In this document: positions 58,296 to 64,000 of the stretch, piece after piece
How the letters are laid out: each line of letters begins with the position of its first letter
Position numbering within the stretch: position 1 is the first letter of the stretch
From: Gimesia aquarii
Lineage (GTDB): Bacteria > Planctomycetota > Planctomycetia > Planctomycetales > Planctomycetaceae
Reading direction: 5' to 3'
Assembly (NCBI RefSeq): GCF_007748195.1
Contig: NZ_CP037920.1
Span: 5,609,800-5,673,799, forward strand
DNA: 64,000 bases
Translations under genes and position numbers: made by a program
Notes under the pieces: model-generated
Told to the model about the DNA's origin: nothing
The model's input: only the letters and a program-made list of their open reading frames with translations
The model's database searches: none

Positions 58296-58329
58296 CTCCG
58301 AACCCATTGAAGGGTTCGGAGTTTTTTTA
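58296..58329 (+). terminator. Rho-independent terminator after the protease gene
   Basis: CTCCGAACCC and GGGTTCGGAG form a perfect 10-pair stem around ATTGAA, followed directly by TTTTTTT. It lies 30 bases after the stop codon. Confidence 0.93.
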
Positions 58330-58495
58330 TGCTCTCTGTTTGATTGCTATAGCATTGCCTATTTCAGCTTCCCAAAACATGCCCCCAGGTACAAAGTATC
58401 TTTCAAATCACTTGAACCTGTGATCATTTAAGCCAGATTGCTACAATTTAAATCGTCTCGTTCAAGAACACTTTGTTTCCCATTCAGGTTCTCGC

Positions 58496-59560
58496 ATGCA
58501 AAGTGCACAAGCATTGCCACGCTATGATCGCCGGCAAACTTATCAATGGAACTACGACAATCCACCCCAACCTGTCGAGTTGGAACAACCGACTGTCCCG
58601 GGCCAATGGTCATTTTGTGGTCTTCCTGTTTCTTCTCCACTGGGAATGCCTGCAGGACCATTACTGAATGGGAAATGGATTCTCTATTATGCCAGTCTTG
58701 GATTTGATGTTCTCACCTATAAAACAGTCAGATCCACATCGCGAGCATGTTATCCACTCCCTAACTTGCAACCAGTCGTTACGACTTCATTAGAAGGCGG
58801 AGAACAACAAGTTTCAATTTCAAATCAAATGCAGGGAAGTTGGGCCGTTTCTTTTGGCATGCCCTCGGCATCGCCAGACATATGGCGCAAGGACATCGAA
58901 CAAACACGTAAGTTGCTTGCCGATGAAAAAATACTTTCCGTGTCTATTGTCGGCAGTTTGGAACCTGGCTGGTCACTTGAAGATCTGGCTGAAGATTATG
59001 CAAAGTGCGCACGCTGGGCCATTGAAAGTGGCGCTGATTGTATTGAAACAAACTTTTCCTGTCCGAACGTCTGCACGCGAGACGGTCAACTTTATCAGGA
59101 ACCAGAGGCAGCCGCCTTAGTTGCCAGTCGTGTCAAAGAAGTAAGCCGTTCGGTTCCTTACCTCATCAAAATTGGACACGTACCTGATCAAAAGCAGGCT
59201 CAAGAATTATTACAGGCAATCCAGCCGTTTGCTTCAGGAATCGCTATGACAAATAGCGTAGCGACCACCGTCATTGACAATCAAGGCAAACCACTCTTTG
59301 ATGGGGAACTACGGGGCATCTGTGGTATGGCAACCAAAGAGGCAGCCCTCAAGCAGCTTAAAATATTTGCGGCATTACTCCCGGAGTCAACATCTGGCGA
59401 GGCTACTGGCCCTGCTTTGGTTTCCTGTGGTGGCATCAGTTCTGCCAGTGATGTGAATCGTTTTCTCGCCGCCGGTGCTAATGCAACTCATATAGCAACG
59501 GCAGCAATGTGCGATCCGCTCATTGCTTATAAAATCCGCAAAGCCCTGGCTGAGAATTAA
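58496..59560 (+). CDS. Dihydroorotate-dehydrogenase-like flavoprotein
   Basis: The 354-residue protein looks like a PyrD/PreA-type FMN TIM barrel. SSPLGMPAGPLLNGKWILYY matches the N-terminal PyrD pattern, TYKTVRS the FMN-phosphate strand, ETNFSCPNVCTRDGQ the family NxSCPN motif, LIKIGHV the Lys strand, and LVSCGGISSASDVNRFLAAGA the late FMN-phosphate site. Whether it oxidises dihydroorotate or another substrate is unclear: the first 40 residues and the GMATKEAALKQL region differ from classic PyrD. No pyrimidine gene is adjacent. The ribosome site is weak. Confidence 0.75.
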   Translation: MQSAQALPRYDRRQTYQWNYDNPPQPVELEQPTVPGQWSFCGLPVSSPLGMPAGPLLNGKWILYYASLGFDVLTYKTVRSTSRACYPLPNLQPVVTTSLEGGEQQVSISNQMQGSWAVSFGMPSASPDIWRKDIEQTRKLLADEKILSVSIVGSLEPGWSLEDLAEDYAKCARWAIESGADCIETNFSCPNVCTRDGQLYQEPEAAALVASRVKEVSRSVPYLIKIGHVPDQKQAQELLQAIQPFASGIAMTNSVATTVIDNQGKPLFDGELRGICGMATKEAALKQLKIFAALLPESTSGEATGPALVSCGGISSASDVNRFLAAGANATHIATAAMCDPLIAYKIRKALAEN

Positions 59561-59988
59561 AACGCATCTCTCGATTACAGTCGAATGCGCTCTATCTCAC
59601 TTTTATATGGATTTTCACTAAGCCTTTAAAAAAGAAGCTGGGGCAATTACGCACTTAAGCGAAAGCAAGTACTGATAGCGATAGCTTAAAGTGAAAATTT
59701 GCTGGTACGGATTCATCACCACCAGAAAGTTGAGTTCCATAATAGAAAAGTGATGATTGATACGAGGTGACCAATCACTTCTCGTCGTATAATTTTTGCT
59801 ATAGGCTTTTATTGACACATCAGGTAAAACTCCAGAATCGTTAAAAATTGACCAAGGCAAGATCGTAACAATTAGAACTTTTACAGAACGAAATTCCTGG
59901 TCGGCAGAAATGAATCAATTAATCAGTGAAAAGTAAAACCAAACGTAATTAATTGTGATACACAGCCAAACGACTCAAGGATGAAAAG
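59561..59988. other. Intergenic region before the 2OG oxygenase gene
   Basis: No gene supported. CGCAT...TCGA and TCGAATGCG (59563-59588) form an interrupted stem just after the dehydrogenase stop, with only a weak T run. An 80-codon minus-strand frame (59860-59618) has no ribosome site and is probably non-coding. AAGGATGAAAAG before 59989 is the next ribosome site. Confidence 0.45.
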
Positions 59989-60849
59989 ATGGCCCTCAAA
60001 ACACTCACAGCCAGTACTGAAATCACTCAATATGTCTTAACACACATGATGAAGCGGTTGAATGAAACCGAACCGTACGAAGAGCCTTTTCCCTATATCG
60101 CTGTGACAAATATCTTCCCAGATGATATCTATGCCGAACTCATTGAAAACCTCCCAGAACAATCAAATTATACAACGATGGGGGAACGGCATATTATGGA
60201 GAATGGTGAATCAAACCGCTTTGAATTTGAACTTGCGTCGGAAAGAATCAATCAGGGTTTCAATGAGCAACAGCAGCAACTCTGGTTGGGAATTCGAAAT
60301 GCTCTAGCGTCCTCCGAACTGAAACAGGCGGTCTTCAATTGTTTAAGTTCCGGCATCGCTTATCGGTTTGGTATTGATCGTTCAGAAGTCAACCAAATCG
60401 AAGCGTTTCCTCGATTGAGCCTGATGCGTGAAAAACCAGGTTACTTCATTACCCCACATCCTGATACACGCAAAAAAATTGTGACATTCCAGATTGCTCT
60501 GCCCCGGGATCGATCTCAACTCGAACTGGGAACTGCCCTTTACAGACGTAATCTTGTCCCACAACATGTGCTTGGTAAACCAAAAGGATTCAGAGGATTT
60601 GAAAAAGTCAAACAGAATCCATTTGAACCGAACAGTGCTTTCGCGTTTTCAGTGATTAACACTCTGAGAAAAAAGAGCTGGCATGGTAGAGAGCAGTTAG
60701 AAGGCGACTCCGGCATCCGAAATTCGTTATTGAACATTTACTATGCCAAACAGGAACATGTTATTCCAAAGCAAACCATTCCCAAGTGCGACCCGGAAAT
60801 CGCGAGTCAAATCCGTAACGCTCTGGATGAAGCTGAAAAACAACAGTAG
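59989..60849 (+). CDS. 2OG-Fe(II) oxygenase-like protein
   Basis: The 286-residue cytosolic protein shows the prolyl-hydroxylase-type jelly-roll pattern: REKPGYFITPHPDTRKKIVT with the HxD metal pair, FQIALPRD, GTALYRR, then the distal His in RKKSWHGREQ and the 2OG-binding Arg in IRNSLLNIYY. The N-terminal part (EEPFPYIAVTNIFPDDIYAEL) is typical of this family in glycan or peptide modification clusters. It should hydroxylate a substrate using iron, oxygen and 2-oxoglutarate; the substrate is unknown. It precedes an ABC exporter by about 100 bases on the same strand. A small CCCGA/TCGGG hairpin lies between, without T run. Confidence 0.78.
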   Translation: MALKTLTASTEITQYVLTHMMKRLNETEPYEEPFPYIAVTNIFPDDIYAELIENLPEQSNYTTMGERHIMENGESNRFEFELASERINQGFNEQQQQLWLGIRNALASSELKQAVFNCLSSGIAYRFGIDRSEVNQIEAFPRLSLMREKPGYFITPHPDTRKKIVTFQIALPRDRSQLELGTALYRRNLVPQHVLGKPKGFRGFEKVKQNPFEPNSAFAFSVINTLRKKSWHGREQLEGDSGIRNSLLNIYYAKQEHVIPKQTIPKCDPEIASQIRNALDEAEKQQ

Positions 60850-60952
60850 TCAGACAAGACGGTTAACATCTGGCACTGGTAGGGCACCTGTTTTTTGCGA
60901 TTCTCATACTTTGTCGCTCGACCCGAAACGTCGGGTACCGTAAGATGGCATC

Positions 60953-61984
60953 ATGAACGCCATTGTCGTAAAAAATCTCGAAAAAACCTACAAAGTATAC
61001 CAAAAAAATGAAGGAGTCTTCGCTTCTATCAAGGGGTTATGGCATCGCGATCATAAAACCGTACATGCTGTTTCTGACGTCAGTTTCACGATCGAACAGG
61101 GCGAAATGGTGGCATTCCTCGGACCGAATGGTGCTGGCAAAACAACAACGCTCAAACTTCTGTCTGGACTCATTTTCCCTTCAGCCGGTACCGCAACCGT
61201 TTTAGGTCACATTCCCTGGAAACGCGAAAATGAATACCGTCGTCGATTTTCGCTGGTCATGGGGCAAAAAAATCAACTCTGGTGGGATCTGCCTGCCCAG
61301 GAATCATTTCGTCTCCATAAAGAAATCTACCGAATTGATCCACAAGAATACACGCGACGCATTGATGAATTAACCAGTCTGCTCGAAGTGCGACACCTGA
61401 TTGGTCAACCTGTTCGCGAGCTCTCACTGGGAGAACGCATGCGGATGGAACTCATCGCGGCATTACTCCACAGACCTGATGTTTTACTTCTGGATGAACC
61501 TACAATCGGCCTGGACGTTGTTTCTCAGCGGCGCGTACAAGAATTTCTAAAGTACTATCAAATTGAGCAAAAAACGACCGTTGTGTTAACCAGTCATTAT
61601 ATGAAAGATGTGGAAGCGCTCTGCAAACGCGCTGTGATCATTAACCAGGGATCGATCAAACATGATGGCCCATTGAGTGACATTTTGGATCGGTTCAGCA
61701 ACCATAAAATTATGGATGTCCAGTTCGACGGCGATGATATGCCCAGAGACTTTTCACAGTGGGGAGAAGTCATTGAAAATGAAGCACCTCGTGTCAAACT
61801 GAAAGTCCCTCGAAATAAAATTCCAGAAATTTTGTCGAGCCTGCTTTCCAAGTACCGTATTCTGGATGTAGGTGTGCAAGAAAGACCACTGGAAGAAGTG
61901 ATTGCAGAAGTCTTCACTGAGCATAAAGCAGATGCAGACCATTCACAAAACGCAAAGAGTGAGCTGCAATCAACGACGGACTAA
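60953..61984 (+). CDS. ABC-2 type transporter, ATP-binding protein
   Basis: The 343-residue protein has a full ABC ATPase: Walker [20 protein letters not shown]-loop [10 protein letters not shown], signature [18 protein letters not shown], Walker [14 protein letters not shown] and the H-loop VLTSHYM. The QKNQLWW and long C-terminal tail (about 240-343) match the ATPase of the COG4586 type. It powers a membrane partner, most likely the permease encoded 78 bases downstream. Such systems export drugs, lipids or polysaccharide components; the cargo here is unknown. Confidence 0.92.
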   Translation: MNAIVVKNLEKTYKVYQKNEGVFASIKGLWHRDHKTVHAVSDVSFTIEQGEMVAFLGPNGAGKTTTLKLLSGLIFPSAGTATVLGHIPWKRENEYRRRFSLVMGQKNQLWWDLPAQESFRLHKEIYRIDPQEYTRRIDELTSLLEVRHLIGQPVRELSLGERMRMELIAALLHRPDVLLLDEPTIGLDVVSQRRVQEFLKYYQIEQKTTVVLTSHYMKDVEALCKRAVIINQGSIKHDGPLSDILDRFSNHKIMDVQFDGDDMPRDFSQWGEVIENEAPRVKLKVPRNKIPEILSSLLSKYRILDVGVQERPLEEVIAEVFTEHKADADHSQNAKSELQSTTD

Positions 61985-62062
61985 CCGAAGCATGGGAAAC
62001 AAAACAAATCGTCCCGTAAGATTCACCAACGGTTTTAAATCCGATTTTTCGATATCAAGAAT

Positions 62063-62887
62063 ATGATCGCCAACCTGCGAACCAATTGGATTATTTTAAA
62101 GACTTCTGTAGAAGAACGTCTTGTTTACCGAGGAGATTTCATCTTTGCCACTTTGGTTCGGTTCCTTCCCATTGTAACGCAAATCTTTCTGTGGGGCGCG
62201 ATCTACGGAATTTATACCAGTTCTCCCGTTGGTTCCATTAAAGGGTATAACTATCAGGAAATGGTCGCCTATTACCTGCTTGTCATGGTGGGGCGGGCAT
62301 TTTCCAGTATGCCGGGTTTATCCAACGGCATTGCCAACGATGTACGTGATGGAACCATCAAAAAATATTTAGTACAACCCATTGATATGCTGGGATATCT
62401 GTTTTGGGCTCGTGTGGCCCACAAATTAGTTTATTACCTGGTAGCCATCGGACCGTTTGTCCTTGTCTTTTATCTTTGCCGTGACTATTTCAGTGGTGTA
62501 CCCGACGCATTTACGATCACTGCCTGGATTCTGTCTCTATTAATGGCGTTTCTGGTAGGATTCCTGATCGAATCATTGATCGGGTTGATCGCTTTCTGGT
62601 TTCTGGAAGTCAGTTCGCTGATCTTCATCTATATGATGTTGAATTACTTTCTTTCTGGACACATGATCCCGCTTGATCTCTTTCCAGAACCGCTAAGTCA
62701 CTGGATGCAGCTATTGCCTTTTAAATATCTGGCGTATTTCCCTGGTGCCGTGTTCCTCGGAAAATATACAAACGAAGAGCTCATTTTCGAATTGTCTATT
62801 GAAGTGGTCTGGATTGTTGTGCTCTTTGTAATGAATCGAGTCGCCTTCCACTTCGGGACGAAACGCTATAGTGCCTTTGGCGGTTAA
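62063..62887 (+). CDS. ABC-2 type transporter permease
   Basis: The 274-residue protein has six predicted membrane segments (for example [72 protein letters not shown]). It has the [17 protein letters not shown] and [19 protein letters not shown] sequences seen in the permeases that partner COG4586-type ATPases. It follows the ATPase gene on the same strand. In many genomes two such permeases follow the ATPase; here only one is present in the adjacent 400 bases, so it may work as a homodimer. Confidence 0.85.
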   Translation: MIANLRTNWIILKTSVEERLVYRGDFIFATLVRFLPIVTQIFLWGAIYGIYTSSPVGSIKGYNYQEMVAYYLLVMVGRAFSSMPGLSNGIANDVRDGTIKKYLVQPIDMLGYLFWARVAHKLVYYLVAIGPFVLVFYLCRDYFSGVPDAFTITAWILSLLMAFLVGFLIESLIGLIAFWFLEVSSLIFIYMMLNYFLSGHMIPLDLFPEPLSHWMQLLPFKYLAYFPGAVFLGKYTNEELIFELSIEVVWIVVLFVMNRVAFHFGTKRYSAFGG

Positions 62888-63311
62888 ATGGTGAAATACA
62901 AGGATCTTAACTACATCAAACTTCAATTTTGATCCCGAAAACAAAATTAAAAATCCGGGGATCAGATCCTCATTCCACAAAGATTCATTATTCTCCGTTA
63001 GACGAATGGCTGCCACTTTGCTAAAATTATTAATGAAAGGTTCAGGATACTTTCGTAAGATGTGGCGTTTTGCCCAAAATGAGTCTCTCCTCGCCTCATA
63101 ATTACGAACTTAGGCGCATTTTTGGTGTCTAAAAGGGTGTGGTTCGTGACAACTACATTTCACGAATGAAACTCGTGAAACCTTCTCTCCTCTGTCCGTG
63201 ATTTCTCATCAACGGATTTACGTTTGGAATGTAAACAGAAAACAGTGCAGATTCCATAAACAAGTTCATTCTTGGATACGGCAATCTGCCCAACCTTAAT
63301 TTAAAAAACAA
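62888..63311. other. Intergenic region between permease and MFS gene
   Basis: About 420 bases with no supported gene. No second ABC permease is encoded. I see no clear terminator or operator. Confidence 0.45.
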
Positions 63312-64000
63312 ATGTCAATTACCCCTATTGTTCCCACTAATCAAGAGGAACCGATCTACAACCGACTTTTCTGGCTTTGTTACCTGGCAAATGTGATTCT
63401 GGTAACTGCAAATGCCCTTACCTTTCGTTTTGCTGATTTGATTACCTATCTTGGCGGAACTGAAGAACTCGTTGGTGACATCGTTAGTTGTGGTGTATTT
63501 GTGGCATTGATTGCACGGTTCTTTATGGGCCAGGGAATTGACCGCTACGGAGTCAGACGATTGTGGGCCATCTCCGCAGTCGTCTTTGTCATTGGTGCAG
63601 GCGGAACGGCATTATGTAGATCATTGGATTGGGAAATATTCGCCTTAAGGACATTTTTTGCAACTGGAATTGCAGGCATGTTTACCTGCTCTGTCGTCCA
63701 TATTCAACAAAAAGTTCCTCACCATCGCAGAACCGAAGTCATAGGTAGCTTAGGTAGCAGTGGCTTTGTCGGAATCATTCTCGGTACCCAGATCAGTGAC
63801 TGGATGATGCGTTGGTTCGCTCCCGGAAATGCTCAATTTTATGCTGTGTTCGGCACCCCTGCCGTTCTGGGACTATTATACTTTATCATTGTGCTTACCA
63901 TTACCCGTAACGATATTCACCGCAGACCTAGATTCACACCCGCGGCTCATCAGTTGCTGTTCCGCTATTGGCCCGGTCAAGTTGTAGTGATTGCCATCAT
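63312..64000 (+). CDS. MFS transporter, N-terminal part
   Basis: ATG 63312 is the first start after an in-frame TAA at 63297. The reading frame continues to the window end, giving about 229 residues of an MFS protein. After a polar N-terminus there are membrane helices (LFWLCYLANVILVTANAL, IVSCGVFVALIARFFMG). The MFS loop GQGIDRYGVRRLW matches the family G-x-x-x-D-R-x-G-R-R motif between helices 2 and 3. It should transport a small solute or drug across the cytoplasmic membrane. The gene is cut by the window edge. No ribosome site is obvious. Confidence 0.85.
   Translation, partial: MSITPIVPTNQEEPIYNRLFWLCYLANVILVTANALTFRFADLITYLGGTEELVGDIVSCGVFVALIARFFMGQGIDRYGVRRLWAISAVVFVIGAGGTALCRSLDWEIFALRTFFATGIAGMFTCSVVHIQQKVPHHRRTEVIGSLGSSGFVGIILGTQISDWMMRWFAPGNAQFYAVFGTPAVLGLLYFIIVLTITRNDIHRRPRFTPAAHQLLFRYWPGQVVVIAI

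Noticed and set aside
59618..59860. 80-codon minus-strand reading frame
   Set aside because: No ribosome site and no recognisable sequence; probably chance.

Overview
The window looks like a chromosome segment from a planctomycete, most likely of the Gimesia/Planctomyces type; that placement is inference from gene content. Three prepilin-like DUF1559 proteins with a C-terminal H-X9-DG motif, two PQQ-propeller proteins, a CRTAC1-type FG-GAP/UnbV protein, c-type cytochromes fused to other domains, and small transthyretin-like lipoproteins are all hallmarks of that phylum. GC content looks moderate. I see no insertion sequence, prophage, CRISPR array, tRNA or rRNA.

Layout. 0-2 kb: a minus-strand translation and replication cluster (rplY-pth-rpsF-ssb, ssb cut by the window edge). 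2.6-8.6 kb: a giant secreted PQQ/TPR protein, a cysteine-rich lipoprotein and a protein with two YHS/TRASH-like metal modules. 8.7-10.9 kb: argC-argJ. 11.4-15.0 kb: a sugar-metabolism trio (cupin isomerase-like, TIM-barrel epimerase-like, Gfo/Idh/MocA), then greA. 15.7-20.5 kb: BON-like protein, secreted alpha/beta hydrolase, a DUF1559/lipoprotein pair and a small acidic protein. 21-23 kb: an FHA-GAF sigma-54 activator. 23.3-25.7 kb: a PQQ protein, a tandem zinc-ribbon protein and a lipoprotein. 26.1-33.3 kb: TPR protein, lipoprotein, DUF1559, CRTAC1-like protein and a convergent seven-haem cytochrome with TPRs. 33.7-40.8 kb: cls on plus, then a minus run of gdhA, a cyclic-nucleotide-binding protein, proA, an isolated fliM, and rpmI-rplT. 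41.2-49.4 kb: an SGNH-like protein with a lost nucleophile, an M20 peptidase, ispA-dxs, a secreted protein of unknown function, and a membrane protein with a degenerate GGDEF domain. 49.5-54.6 kb: a minus-strand set of DUF1559, aldehyde dehydrogenase and a beta-helix/dihaem cytochrome fusion. 55.2-64 kb: a TetR regulator with a palindromic operator, a tail-specific protease, a dihydroorotate-dehydrogenase-like enzyme, a 2OG-Fe(II) oxygenase, an ABC-2 exporter and the start of an MFS transporter.

How it works together. Housekeeping genes (translation, arginine, proline and isoprenoid synthesis, lipid and glutamate metabolism) are interspersed with planctomycete-specific extracytoplasmic proteins. 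The most unusual parts are two redox loci: CRTAC1 plus multihaem/TPR at 26-33 kb, and ALDH plus beta-helix/dihaem fusion at 49.5-54.6 kb. Each contains a DUF1559 surface protein. Two further proteins are apparent pseudoenzymes (SGNH with Ser to Glu; GGDEF with a broken signature). Several intergenic regions carry inverted repeats that look like operators or leader RNA structures, notably upstream of cls, tetR, the tail-specific protease and rpmI.
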